A stretch of DNA of 64,000 nt. Source: Struthio camelus (lineage: Eukaryota; Chordata; Aves; Struthioniformes; Struthionidae). Both the position numbers and the translations under genes were made by a program. Below, one piece after another: positions 21,501 to 35,100 of the stretch. A model generated the notes under the pieces. That model did no database searches, had not been told where the DNA came from, and saw nothing but the letters and a program-made list of their open reading frames with translations. Every line of letters starts with the position of its first letter. Positions within the stretch are counted from its first letter, which is position 1. The DNA is taken from positions 142,806,264 through 142,870,263 of the forward strand of contig NC_090943.1 of NCBI RefSeq assembly GCF_040807025.1. The letters are read 5' to 3'.

Positions 21501-23989
21501 CAGCAGGAGCAAACTTGTGTCCACAGTTCAGAAACATGAATGCAAAATTTAGCTTAAATAAACTACTGACTTTGTACTGAAACAGATAAGGAACAGGGAC
21601 GTACTCTGTTTTGCCAGCTCTGCTTGGAGGTTTAAATGCAGTAGCTTCTAGCAGAGACACACAAAACCATAAATCACTGCAGTTGTGTGCCGATCGCTCA
21701 AACCAGCTAATGCTGTGGATCTAGCTTTTTGCCAATTTGGGCTGCTGCCACTCTCGCCTTCCCGTGCTGCCCCTCGCTGAAGGTTATCACTTGACTTGTC
21801 TCCTCTCCCAGCCCTCCAGATCAGCAGAAGGGATCACGTGCTTCTCTCTCAGCTATTTCTGCTCAGTTCGGCATTTTAGTGCAAAGCCACCTTCTTTACC
21901 AGTGTAAACTAAAATGCTAACCTTTGCGTCAGAGCCCCTAAGTTACAAGTCCACATTCCCCATCCGCCAGCTCTGCTGTGCAGACAGCAACTCCAGTAGA
22001 GGAACAGAGTTGGAAGCTGGGACAAAAACGTCTTAAGCCACTATAAAACAACTTGCCAAAGCTTGTCTGCCAGTGCACCTAGCAACAGAATTTCTAACAT
22101 ACTTAACAGCCTGCGATCAATCTATAGTAGGATGCAATCTCTTCTTTGGCTATTTTGGAGGCCTTCTTAAATAGCCTCATGAACTCACGGAAAATGCAAT
22201 CAAATCGTAAATCAGACGGAAGGTGGTACTTTGCAATTGATTCATGTAAATATGAATGATTACACAAAGTGCAAAAAGAGTACAGCCAAGACCCAACATG
22301 CTCTCTGTTCAGGGATAAACTCTGAATTCTTATATATGATTTACCCACAGGCAGGTTTTAACTTAGATTATTCCTGTACTTTAGACCGAGTTGAAAAGGT
22401 TTCTTTGTTTCCCTGACAAACAGAACAGTCTTCTCTAAATACCCTGAACACAGTTTACACATGCTTTCTGACAGCTTTTCCCTGTTAATGACACGAAATA
22501 TAAATAAAATTACCCTTTGCCAGTTTGTTTGCCTTCGCCATAAATTGTCAGTAGCAGGAAAAAAAAAAGTGATATAGGGATATAAGAATAGATGAAGAAT
22601 ACTTCCACCCATGCATTATATACAAGTAATTTATTGTTATTAGTCAGTGATTTGTTCTTATTGACTACAAAAACAATTTGAAAGAATTTCAGGGTCAACA
22701 TCAAAAACCCCTCCACCTTTAACCCAATCAGCTTTATTTGCTCAGTGCATACCTAAAGAGGTAAATAAACATGTCAGAACAGTTCAGGTGGAAGAAATAA
22801 AGGCTAAGCATCTCAGCACATTGTCCTTGAACATTGCTAGGCCCTATTTTTTCCTTTCTATATTGCCTCCAAACAATTCATTGAAATCACTAGTTAGAGG
22901 CTGTAGATACACCTCTCAAGTCTGACTAAAGCTAATACACTAGTTCTTGAAGATACTGAAGGTTTTGTATAATTCAACAAGGAATCAACACTTTAAGACC
23001 CATTAAACAGCCGCAATTTTAGACATACGTACGCGGATATTACACAGCTCAGGGGCACAGTATTTTCCATGAACTGCGACCTGGAATAAATAATGAGAAC
23101 AAGCCTCCACCGAGGAATGGTTGAGAAGGCACAGCTTCTTAGCTAGATTTCTGCACAGAAGGAAACCTGCAAAGTTGCTTATAATTTCTGAGGCCAACAA
23201 GTGGCCTTAGGAAACGGAAAAGGGGCACAAAAACGTGTTAATGTACCCTTTATCCTCATTTTTTGCAAAGTCACCTCTAAACATCTGCTTAAGCCATATT
23301 TATGGCTCCTGTTAACACCAAAGGGAATGTCCGCACTGGCATCACTAGCAGAGACTTCACATTTGATCTTGCGCTTTGCCTCTGTATTGTTACTCTGTGC
23401 TAACTGCCAACGGGCTCTTCATCCCCGTTTGTGTCTGCACCAGACTTGGATTAGGGGTAATGCTCAAGTTGTAGCTCTGACCAACTTTGTGATGACAATA
23501 ACCGCCAGAAACACTCACCTGGAATTTGAACCAAGAGAACACGCTCACCCTGAAATACCTGATTTTATAGCTGGCCTAGAATAACCAGTCTTTTCCTAAA
23601 GCAAGCCGTCCTGAAGTTGCAAACAACCCTTTAGCTGGGATGAATCTTGACTTATTTCTAGGTACGTAACAGAAGAAGTAGAGCACAGGTGTCACAACTT
23701 CTCCTTGCAGTCGGAAGAGGAAGAAACACAGCTCGCATAAGATAATGCAGATCTGAAACGGGCTGGCTCTCCGCAGCCCCTTACCTGTGTCCACTGTATA
23801 CAGATGAAGCTTATGACAAGCATTAACAGCATCACTGCTTGTGCGCTTCTGTATTTCTAAGTTACTTATGATTGATAGCAATTAAATTGGATTCCCCTGT
23901 CTGCATCTGCCTTGGGAGTTTACACTCCTAACAGTGCAGCCTTTCCCAGTCATGAAAACCCAAACTCCTTCCCCCTCCACTCCCCAGAG
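18509..23989. other. RNF125 intron 1 or intergenic DNA, no gene recognised
   Basis: This is mixed AT-rich single-copy DNA. Open frames at 19106-19327 (-), 21436-21660 (-) and 23201-23584 (+) were read and show no recognisable domain, no splice-consistent partner and no repeat-family similarity that I can name. Whether this is RNF125 intron 1 or lies upstream of the gene depends on where exon 1 was. Confidence 0.5.
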
Positions 23990-24300
23990 CAGGGGGGTTT
24001 GCGCTCTCCAACCCCGCCGGCCGCCCCCAGGACCACGCTGCCCTCGTTTAACGGCATTCACACGGCGCGGGTCTCGGGGGCAGCGCCGGGTGGCGGCGGG
24101 GCCCGTAACCCCCGGTCGGTCGGCGCTCCGGCGCTCCCGCCGCACCACACCACACTCAAACGAGGGGGTTGGCGATGGGGATATGGGGATGGGGCTGCTG
24201 CCCCTGCTGCTGCCCGGCGCCGAGCCCATGGCGCCGCCGTCACCTCCCGGCACCACCTTGGTGGCAGTGATGGGTGCGGGCAGGTGATGGGTGCCTACCG
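23990..24300. promoter_or_regulatory. Small GC-rich island, possible RNF125 promoter relic
   Basis: A CpG-containing GC-rich block of about 300 bp stands out in AT-rich DNA. It lies between the RNF125 exon 2 relic and TRAPPC8, where the RNF125 promoter and first exon are expected. It is weaker than the RNF138 and TRAPPC8 islands. Confidence 0.5.
24141..24229 (-). pseudogene. RNF125: Possible decayed RNF125 exon 1
   Basis: On the minus strand an ATG at 24229-24227 opens MGSAPGSSRGSSPIPISPSP, followed by TPSFECGVV. Human RNF125 begins MGS (an N-myristoylation start), has a Ser/Ala/Pro-rich leader, and enters the RING with a TSFDCAVC block. The match of both ends is suggestive. After SFECGVV the RING similarity is lost in this frame. 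A one-base shift restores a Cys and, ten codons on, a Pro at RING-like spacing, but no clear CGHV end or donor. It may be a true decayed exon or a chance match in GC-rich DNA. Confidence 0.42.
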
Positions 24301-27300
24301 TGGCCTCAGCTCGGTCCTTGAGAGGGCGATCCAGAGGGCGTGAGACATAATTTCAAATAACAGTAGATCTTTCAGAGCATGGGGAAGCCTTGGAGGGAAG
24401 TTTCATTCTTTCTGTCAGAGTTTTGCTTCAGTGCGTGTGACCGCAGGGATGTTACGGGTAGGATATTACGGTCTTGAAATACCTACAAGGTAGATGGGAT
24501 CCTGAATTTTTTGGGGCGAAACAAGCATCAAAATGAAATAAACCCAATGGATTTTTTCCAGCTCTTTGGATGAAACAAACCACTGATCTGCAAAATGCTA
24601 GTATTTTGTAAATAACTTAAACTACTTGCAGTGATGCCACTTTAACTACGAAGTCATCTAATGTTGAGTGTAGATGTAGCTCACAAGCATTTAAACTGAT
24701 AGCAGGCAGTGGCAATTTATCTTTGCTGGTTCCTGAAGGTGATAGTCAGCAGGTACTTTTTAAAACACATTTGCATTACCATTAGCAACACCATTTTCTC
24801 GGAAGCAGGCGCCGGTGGCCCAGATTCAGTGTTGCCAGCACATAAGGAGCGTAAATAACTCCCTTCGCTTCTCTTCCATCCTGTTCCACCACCGGGTACT
24901 ACAGGGTTAACACTACAGCAGCACAAATACACCTCTAAAGGACAGGGATAGAAATATGCAAAAAGCTCTTCCCACCAATTTGGAGATTTTTCAGTTTCCA
25001 GAAGAATCCTAATTTTGGCCAAGATTGATCTTCAAATCCAGCTAATTTATTGCACAATACCAGTTGCTGAATAGCAATAACTTGGCTACTGATGGCAAAA
25101 TCAGAATTCTGTGGTCCTTTTCTGGGAAATCCCATTGTAAACTGTGGAAATATCCAAGCGGAGCAGCTCTCATTGTGTGTTTTTTTGGTAGGCTTCCTTT
25201 ACATCTTAAATTCACCAGTAAAGGGCTTAGAAGAGTGAGATTTGTGCCTTTTTTCCTTTTTTTTTAATGATATGTAAAGGAGATTGTAAATTCCTGCTCT
25301 TAGAAAAATGACCAAGGAATTTCTTTGGTGCTTGTTTCTGAATCTTCAAACTTTTCACTATCTTCAGTGTGTTTCTTACTTTAGCTGGAAGAAATTTTAC
25401 CCATGTTAGGTGTGTATTTCTTGATTCAATATGCCAGAATTATTGACACTTTATCAAAGATAGCTTTTATCCAACATGTTCATCAGACACCATAATAACA
25501 AAAGAGCTATGAAAAGCTAAAATACAATAATGCGTTCAATGTTCTGAGAAAAATATTACCTGCTTCTCTGAGATATTCACAAGCTGAACTTTCAACATAT
25601 TCTGATGATTGTTTTTACTTCTCTAATTTTCCATTAGGTATTGTTAGATAAGGAAAAAAACAGAAAACTTTTGACCGAAGAAGATAGTATATGTTAAAAA
25701 GGAACAAAAAAGAGAACAAACTGATCCCTCAATGTTTTAAAAGAGATCTCTTAACAAAAATGATGAATCTTTAAAAGTCAGAAAAATACAAGAAACAGAA
25801 ATACACCTTAAACAGTTACTATCTCATTAGCATATGAATGCTCACTTTTTTGTTAATCTTTTAAAATCTATTTTAATTCTGCAAGTGACCAGTTATTCAG
25901 TTTCTGATTGTTTATGATCACAGTATCATTAGCTTTGTAAGAACTGTGAACAGTAGATTAAGTTAATAAAGTTACATTATTTTCACTAATTAACAGTCTT
26001 TAATATCATAAAAAGAAAGAACCTTTGTGTGAAAAGTTCAATACATTTATTATGTGAGAATTTTTAAAGAACATTTTTTTCAAGATTGACTCTTCTGCTT
26101 TATTACTCATTTAAAGAAGGCAGGAAGACGTTTCAAAATCGTCAAAAACGCAGAAAGATGTGATAGTGAAAAATTATAAACAGGAACAATAGATATTTGG
26201 GAAAAATTTCTGGTAATCTCTTGCTCTGAGTACTAATGTAGTATAGAGATTTTCTGCTCGTCCCGTGTTTAGCCTCGTATTTTTTTCATCCAGTACTCTG
26301 ATGATAGGTGCTTTAGGAATGTCTGTGGCAAATGAGCTGGGCAAGTGCAAACACAATGCATGTCCTTGAGTTGGCTATTGCCAGACAAAGGGCATGGTCC
26401 CACACTTCACAAATGTGGATTAATTCCCATGGAAGATAAGTTGCCCAAGGAATGCAGAGCTGTGGAAAAAAACCTGTGATTATTCTTGCCATGACCCCTC
26501 GCCTGTGCCTCTCTCCATGCATGGACCTTCTCTGCCCACTGTGGCAACAACAACTGGAGGAATTTGGAAGAGCCAAGGAAGGATCACGGAAGAGTGAATG
26601 TTCATGAACATCACACTGGGGGTGTAATGCAACTGTCAGAGCAACTGTTGGGCTCCTCCTGTCTGCTGCGAATAAAAGTAAAAGCAGATTCCTCTTCAGT
26701 CCTCCCAAATAATGTGAATGCCTTAAGACCAAAGACAGAGTTCCCAGTTATTCTACTAGCCAAAAATGTACTAGAAACTTTTTGATAAAACTTTCATAAT
26801 GCATATAAATGCATTGAAGTCTGTCCAGATTTTCTCATTTGGCTGAAAGTTACACCTGCTATATCCAATACAATTGGAACCCATTTCAAATACTCTTCTG
26901 TGCAATGTATTTTTATTATGAAGAATTATTATTCTTTCTTTACTATGAAGAAATATGAATATAGTATCACAAAGTCTAATATGTATTCCTCTCAGTATGT
27001 GTGTATTTTCCAGTACACAATGTATTTTATTTAACTTAATATTTTTACAGATTCAAAATCAAGTATGACTAACTTCTGAATAAGAAGTAAAAAGGGAAAT
27101 GCAATAGATTTGGCAACTCTAAAGCGTCTGCAGGCTTGGTATTTTTCAATTGGCATCTAGTCTGCAGTAAGACTAGTCATCTCTTGTCAAAGTGATTTTC
27201 TTGGAAATTTCCATCACAAATTTGTTTTTGGAGGAAGATATCACCATTTTCTGGGCTCATACTCTGTAGTGATGATCATCTCTGCTGAACATTTAAATAT

Positions 27301-28870
27301 AAGCAGCTTTTGTAGTCATGTCAGTAACTTGCCAAATCAAATATGTAATGACAACAGAAGGATAGCAATATTTCCTGTGCACTTACTGTTTGTTCATATG
27401 TTACCCTACTGATGAATAATAAAAGCAAATGTAACAAGAATTATATTTCTCTTTTGGTAAAAACAAAAAACCCAGCATGCATTTTTATAGGAACTGCAGC
27501 AAAATATGGCCTAGCATACTTGAGATCTTGTAAGTCAAAATCAAGTCAAGTATACTTCCCTTTGTCAGTTACTATTTTTCTTTAGCATCAGCTAAAACTC
27601 AAGGAAAATTGTAATATACCATGCTGCTGGCTGTTTATACCTGTGTATAGGTATACACCTATATACCTATGTATATCTGTGTAGATAAACAAATAAGCAC
27701 ATAAGTGTCTGTCACTAATATGTGGAAATAAAAATGGCATTGTCATAGTTGATTTATGTAGAATGCAAGTCTCGTGTAGACAGCGGCAAAACTGCATTAG
27801 AGTTTTTTGGAATGATCAGCAGTAATTTACCAGTACAAAATATGTTGCATTCACATCAGCTTGACTGCAATGGGTAAAGTTGGAATGATAGCTAGACTGG
27901 AAGCTGATGGTTGCCTGAAGATCAGTGGTCACAATCAATATATCAATTAAGGGCAGATAGAGTACAGGCTCAACCAATATCTTATACATACGCATGTAGT
28001 TATGGGTGAGTAGGGATTTACGTATGTTTATGTATTTATTTTTAGGTCCACATATACAAATAAGTTGTCCATATCTGCTTGATTAGGCTCCTAGAGTGCA
28101 GAAAGATTGAGAATGTATGAAAGGAGAAACTTAAAAAATGCTAAGGAAAATCAGGGTGCGTGTCAGAAGACCATTAGAGGTCAAGTATCCCACAGTATTT
28201 TAAATGTTAAACAATTTTATTAAAAGCCTTTTCTGGAAAAGAAAGGTAAGGCATTAGTTAGAAGCAGATAGCAATCATAACATAAATATGGTAATAAAAA
28301 TTAGCAAGCAAAGCCGAAGAAAATTCAAGCTTAGTAAAACTAGGGACAAAAGAAGGAATTTTAAAGTATAAACAAAAGAAAACAAAACAGTAGTTAAGGC
28401 TCAGTACTTGATAGACAGAAGAGTGCTCATGATGGAAAGAAGTGCTCAACAGTTAGTTATGGTATTTGGTAAGGAGAAGAATGATGTATTTATATCTGAT
28501 CAGGGTAATGGATAATTTGCCAGTCCATAATTACAAGGTGGATATTAAACTTCATTTATTAGGAATTAATATTTTAAAAGAGAAGGCAGGATGGTTTTCA
28601 TCCGGGAATGCTAAAAGTGTTGGCTGAGAAGTTTTCTGTCTTGGTGATAATTACTGTTAATAATCCTTAGCATACCATGGAAATTCTCCAAAAGTGGACT
28701 CAAACAACAAGGCTGATCTAGTTTTATGATGGTTGGTCTGACTTCATCAATAAGAAAATGTAAAAGATTAAGTTCAGTGAATAAAAATATATTAATGCTC
28801 ATTAACACGGTTTTAGAAATAGGTCTTGGCAAGCTGAACTTAGTTTGTTCTCTGATGAATTTACAGATAT
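24301..28870. other. Intergenic AT-rich DNA, no gene recognised
   Basis: I saw no conserved coding block or young repeat. A 139-codon minus-strand frame at 26313-26732 has no recognisable domain. A small perfect hairpin (ATAGGTATA with its complement) lies near 27646-27668. Confidence 0.5.
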
Positions 28871-28874
28871 AATT

Positions 28875-29290
28875 GATATTGGCAACTGTGCAGAAGTAGA
28901 CTTTTGTAAAGTATTTAACTCAGTACCTTCAACTCACGGCCTTCAAACTAAAATAAATAAGCCTTATATAATATTAATAAGGCACACGGGAAACAAGAAA
29001 TGCTAAATGACAGATCTTACAAAGTAGTATCATTACGTAAAAACATACATACCTGATCTTGGGTAATATTTTTATGAATAGCCTGGAAACAAGTATAAAA
29101 TCATCCAGTGACTACATATGCAGATACCAAAGCTCTGATGAAATGGTAAGTCATGAGGACAACAGATATCATACAATGTGATTTGGATTCTGGGATAAAT
29201 TGAAACCATTCAAAGAAAATGGATTCTAATATAGTCAAGTACAAGCTCATGCATCTAGCAACAAAAATAAGAAAAAAAAATCATACTGTA
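28875..29290 (+). mobile_element. Ancient LINE reverse-transcriptase remnant
   Basis: Plus-strand pieces in shifting frames resemble a LINE RT. AEVDFCKVFNSVPSTHGL (28890-28943) matches the DF-K-FD-V-P block, and KYKLMHLATKIR (29238-29273) matches the K-K-MHLA block that follows the palm in CR1/L3-type LINEs. The text between is full of stops. Because the two blocks have the right order and spacing, I call an old CR1/L3-like relic, much older than the two CR1 copies in the window. The limits are approximate. Confidence 0.45.
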
Positions 29291-31814
29291 TTTCCAGAAC
29301 AGTAACTAGTCACCGACAAGAGATGAGCAGCAGGGTGGACAACAAGCTGTACTTCCCTGGTAGCACTGTCATCAGTGAAGGGTGGTGAATTCTAATGGGG
29401 ATAAAAATAGTGAAAGGTGAAAACGAGGATATTTATTGAATTAGATTCACTGCTCTAATTGCAGGAAAAGTGAAGGAACTTCTGTGCAACTCACCTAAAA
29501 CATTGTTTTTTCTTAATTGAGCGAAGGGATTAAACCGTTGGGCATAGCTGTTGTTTATCTGAGTGTGGTGCACTTTATACATAATTTTGAAGGAAATAGC
29601 TGCTTTACACCACTGCTCAAGTAGGGCAGAGTTAGAGATCTATTGATTCATATCAGACAGTTTTGGGTATTTAAAAATTGTATACATACCAATTCCTTAT
29701 TTTCTATTTTTGAGAGCTCTGAGCATCATTAAACAAAGTATTTTGGAAAGTCACAAAACTTTAAGGGGATTCTTATCTCTGAAGTGACAGTGATACTCGC
29801 TCGTGAGTTTTTATTCTGGTGTCCTAAAGAAGGTAAAACAATATAATCATATTCTCTGTATACCTACAGACCTAATTCCCCTCAGGCCTCACTGCCAGGG
29901 CCTGTCCCACGGCTCTGTGAGGGAGCAGGGCAGCCAGAGCAGCACCAGCCCTGGGCATGGGGCCCCGCTGTGGGGATGGAGATGGTAAGGGTGGTCACTA
30001 GAGGCTCAGGGCTGGCTGGCCCATGGCTAGGCACAGGCAGGGCTGTGGCAGAGCTGGAGACCAGCAAAATACTAAATGCAGTAATTTGGAATTTCCAGGA
30101 ATGTGGAATTAAGACATTTAAGAAGAATTTACCATCTCAATGCTCCTGCATTCAACCTCATAACTTGCAAGGCATACGCAGATCCTCTTTTGGGCATACT
30201 CAGAACTGTTCTTGTCCAAGCAGCCTTTCTGACTTCACATAAGTGAAGGTAGGTTCTCTTTCCTTTCCAGAAAATACGATTTAGTCCAGTCAAAATACTG
30301 AGCTCACTGCGGAAGTAATTGGATTAAATTTTATGGCTTGTATTGAACAGAATTGCAGATTAGATGATTTTATAATGCTTTATAATCTAGATCTGTCAAT
30401 AGTTGGAACTGATGTTGATAAGAGCTAAGTAAACATTGTTTTGAATGAAAAATAGGTATATTTTTTGTACAATATGTTATTATAACTAAAGGTGATACTA
30501 AGCCAGAATCTGGAAATAGATGTCTTTGCATTTTCAGGAGCCTCAGCTTGTGTTTCCTACTCATATGCATGAAACTTACAATTAATTAACACAAAGTATT
30601 AGAAACCAGGAGAACGCAGAGCTAAGGTGAGAGCTTCACCCTTAGACCATTTCACTGTGGGAAGGTAATTCAAGCCCTGGAGCAATGGTGAGAAGAATTT
30701 GGTACCTCATGACAACATAGCATGATGAAACACTAAACGTTTTTCCCTCCTGGACCCTTAATGTGGCTTCAGAGTCCCTTTAGTCAAGAGATACCATACT
30801 TCAAACAGCCCATGCCCACCGGTAATCTGCACAAAATTGGATTAAGGACATGGGGATAATAGAAGGGTATCAGATACAGAAAGACTCTTTCAGAAAAGAG
30901 GCTGTGGAATAAATTTCCCCTCGTATAACCTGAACATGTGTATAGTGATCACTGCTGCTGAACCACAGAGCGTTTTCCCACCCACAGATAAGCCATGGTT
31001 TTACACCTGAAAATACATGCTTAAATACAATAACGGATGTTTGTCGACCGCCCTAAAAAGACCACATTGCACTGCCTTTCCTCCTTGTTCCCCCATCATA
31101 ATTAAAAATGCTAAGATTGTAGAGGATTTCCTCACATCAATTTCCTGTCCTTTGTGCAGGGCACAAAGAGGCAAGTATTTCTCACTCCCAAGAGGGAGAC
31201 ACACTAGAGAACACACATGAGAAAGACGGTAATGTTTCTTTCTTGAAATGTGAATATGAATTTCAGTAAGTTTGCTTACATGATGACCCTTCATCTTTGT
31301 ACCTGATTTTAATTAACTACATGAGAAAATAATCTCTAACAAAGATGTTATTCAGTATAGCTTTCTAAAACTTTAATGCCCTGACCTTTGTTAGATTAAG
31401 TAATAAGATTAAGTAATTGGGTAAGGTCATCTTAAATAGACAAATACTGCCTAGCGACAACATGTGTTTCCATGAAGCTGGTTATGCAGAACAAAAGTAT
31501 AACCTCTAACTTGTGGTGCTTGTACCTTAAGGAACTGCATAGGTTTCCCCCCACAGAAAACTCCTGTGAGTTCAGCTAAAAGGATGAGCCATGTAAACAC
31601 AGATATTTTTAATAGCTAGAATTTTAAGAAAGTGATTAAAATCCTGTTAATTTCTGAAGTCACTTAGCCTCTCTGCTTTCGTTTTATTCACACAAAAGAG
31701 ACAACGAGGAAAAACAGTACCTGAAATGTATTTATTTTTGGTTATCAATATGTAGGAAAATAATCACGTTGAAGCTAAATAAGTTTAAAAATTTCCTTTG
31801 GCATTTGGCTTTTT
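29291..31814. other. Intergenic DNA with a short GC-rich block
   Basis: This is mostly AT-rich. A GC-rich block of about 190 bp at 29880-30065 stands out sharply. It may be an old repeat fragment, and I cannot assign a family. No gene was recognised. Confidence 0.45.
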
Positions 31815-32152
31815 TCAGTTGTTTTCATCTGCCTCCAGCTCTGACTCTGTCTGTAGCTGCGGCTTCCAAGTAGAATCACCTAAATTCCCATCGCTGTCAC
31901 CAGTGCTTTCCTTCGTGCTTAGCCTTCACTTAACCTGAAACTATCGCTCTATCCTGTTCTCCTGACTGTGATTTGGGTCCAATATTCTCCCTTTGCAGTA
32001 CTGCCCTTCCAGGTCCAGCGTTGAGCAGTTCTTTTCCCAGTGTTTCTTTGTGAGCTAGCAACCCCTGTTTGCTCTTTTAGCTTCCTAGATTTTTCTATTG
32101 CTTTTTCATCTGGTATTGCCCTATCAGTAGCACTCATTGTTTTCCTGATCAA
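31815..32152 (-). pseudogene. Unidentified coding-like block, possible retrocopy relic
   Basis: The minus strand reads as hydrophilic protein in two overlapping frames. The upstream frame starts MSATDRAIPDEKAIEKSRKL. The downstream frame carries CSTLDLEGQYCKGRILDPNH, two stops (31943-31941 and 31928-31926), then STKESTGDSDGNLGDSTWKP and a Glu-rich end before TGA at 31817-31815. The change of frame falls near 32030. Composition and length suggest a decayed coding sequence with one frameshift, but I do not recognise the parent. It could also be chance. Confidence 0.3.
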
Positions 32153-35100
32153 TATGAAGGAGAAAAGACTTGTAACAAGTCAATCAGTTAATTTTCCTTC
32201 TTTGGGGTGTGTGTGAGAATGCGTACTTGAGTGAACATTCAATACTCTGTATACCTACACAACATTTTCTACTGAAGAAATTTCCCCTGAAAAAGGATCA
32301 GAAGGTCTGAGGCAGCAGTAAGCTGAAGGATCTAGACAGCATGCTCCATTAAGCCGTGCTGTTGGAAATGACCTAGAGAGAAAGGAGGCCCAGGGCTAGC
32401 AGGGAGGGAAGAGAGGAAGCAAGCTACTGCAAAGATGTTTACATCATTTAAAAAGGGTATATTCACAGATCATACTCAGATTAGGGGCCCAACCCCTCTT
32501 TGCCTTTGCTTTCTGCAGTCACCTTGGGTCCACTGCATATTACAAGATCTATAATTCCACCTAAATTTTGAAACATGTCATGTGGAGATGGTTGGAATAT
32601 TTTTACTTTACCTGGCCTGGCCTCAGTAGTACATGACACAAGAAGTAGAAGAAAAAGCAATTATTTCCTGTGCTCGTGGCTTTCAAATTCGGGAGCCAAC
32701 ACTGTCAGACTCATTTAATACGTTCCTTTTCCTTCCTCTGTTTCCCTTCTTTCCTAAACAGCAAAAACATAATTATCTATTCAGTTCTAGTTCCTACCAG
32801 TGATAATGGTTCTCTTATAGGCATTATGCTATCTGGAAGCTGCTGAAATGGAGCATTTTGACTCCATCTCCCCCCGTATTGCCTTCCATCCCTTCCCAAG
32901 CTAAAGACTATATCCCCAAAACACTAGACGAAATATCATGACTTATGTACTAAATTCACTGACTCCCAGTATAATTCAGAACAGAATTAACTCCTTTGAA
33001 CCTCCGGTAATAATGCAGCAATTCAGAAGTAGAACAATATTGCAGAATGAAGACAGTATTTCCTACATTCAGCAGAAACACTTAAAGTAAAATATTAAAT
33101 CGTAATAAACAAAGTTGTATGTTTGCTGTTGTCCTGTTGTCAGCGCTACAGCTGTGGCACTTTCAGTGCAGACATTAGCAGTTGATCAAACTTATCCCCC
33201 ACAATGGAGTTGAGAGAAGGTAGTATGCGGCTACGTCTACACTAGCAAGTAGTGCAGCCTAATCAGAGCGGATTTTGTAGAGTGGGAAAGCTGAGGCTTT
33301 TTGGCTTCTGGATTGAACACCCATCAGCTGTTTGAGCTTACTAGCTGCACTCAAGGAAAGCCTTCTCTAGTTTAATTGCACCTGACACCATTCCCTCATG
33401 TCAACCCAAAGCACGGTGAGCAAGGATAAGCACGCCAATAGCACGTTTCTCATCCAAACCAAAATAGTGATGTAGCTGTACCCTGTGTATTGTCTTTGCA
33501 GTTCCAGCTGACATTAAAGAGCATTTCACCAATTCAGGGGTAGTTTTGCTGGTGGCTTAGGCTCCTCGCAGCCCAGGCTTCCTTTGAAATGGCTGGTCCC
33601 ACGGCTCCTGCCCTGAGCCACTGCTGCTTTCTTCTGTTTGTGTAACTTTGGCCAAGTGGTAAGCTGGACCATTGAGCTGTTTTTTAAAAATAGGGTTAAT
33701 TTTCAGCTGCGTTACCTCATTGTTCCAGCTGACTACGTAACCACTTGAGAAATAGTGCTGGATTAACAGAGGTAAAAAGGGGCCCAAAGAAGCACAAAGT
33801 GGAGAGCAATTGGAGAGGGTGGAACTGCCTCTTTTGTCAGCAATCAAGGCTTGCCTATGCTTGAACTACTTGTGAATCTGCTCTTAAGTGAACATTCACA
33901 TGATGGCTCCTGAGATAAAGAGAAACTCACAGTAGTTATCTTTACTGTTGATTTTATTCAGCAAGTTTTGGAAATGAAAGAATTATTAAACTAGTTACAA
34001 CTTACAGCTTTTACATGCTATTTGGACTGTTTCAGGCTTTCCCAAACTCTCCAGCCATTTCAAACTGAAAATTAGAACCTGCATGACAAAACGTCTGTTT
34101 GAAAATATTACTTGTCACACTATTTGAATATGGTAAAGGCAGATTTTTAAATTTGTATTTCTTTCTCCTCAGTCTGCCTGTGGTGTGATAGCTGAACTGC
34201 ATCTATTTGACTATTGTGACTGTTTAAGCAAACTTCAGATGGCCTTTCTGTGGCTACTTAGTTGCTTATAACATATTAAAATATCTTTTGCAGTGAAAAT
34301 ACTCAGTCTATTCAAGGACTGAATTTCTTTAAATGATGAGGAAAAGTTTGTTTAGTCTTTTTGTTTTATTGGTCTCTTTCTTTTGTAATGTGATGAAAAG
34401 AAAGTTGTTTGTGGAACAATAAAGAGAAGATTCTAATCATACAAAAGACAGGAAATTGCAAATTGATTTTTTTCCCTGGAGCAGTATCTGGTGACCAAGA
34501 GAAAACTCTGATGTTATCATCCCTAAGCATTTCATTATTATTGTATGGCTTTGCACCATGTAGCGCTTTATGTAACTAAAAACCTAGGAAAATACTTTGT
34601 GAGACAGGAAAATATTGATTGGTAAAGGACAATCTACTGTTTGGGTTATTTTCATCTTCTCCTTATGTCTCCAGGACTAATTACTGAAATACTATCTCCA
34701 GTAAAACCATTTGAAGACAACAGTAACGTGACATCATTCCCTTTTAACTGAAAAGATGAGAAAACTTCCCGTTGAGATATCTTTGCAAGTTCCTCTACAT
34801 TAAGCACATTGCCATTTAACTTAAAATATTAAAATTTAACTGAATAGCAAAAATTTATAAATTCATGACGTCAACTCTTTTAACAACTTAGCTTGAACAG
34901 GTGACAAGAGAATTTTCAGCTTCTCTTTGGACACGAGTATCAAAACTGTATGCTAGAAATATAGTAATCTAGTGTTAAATCAGAATCAAACCCAACGACA
35001 TTTACAATTTATTGCCTGGAACTGAAGCAAATAATTGCTGCTACAAACTGCCGTTCTGCTGTCTGTTGGTACTAGATGCAGTGTGTCAAATTTGATTTTT

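Noticed and set aside
23201..23584. 127-codon plus-strand open frame
   Set aside because: No similarity I can name, and it starts and ends without gene signals. Kept as unassigned DNA.
26313..26732. 139-codon minus-strand open frame
   Set aside because: No recognisable domain, no splice or promoter context, and mixed composition. It is consistent with chance or an old unassigned repeat.
27640..27672. AT-rich palindrome (ATAGGTATA arms)
   Set aside because: Short, low-complexity and in a TA-rich region. Expected by chance at this scale.
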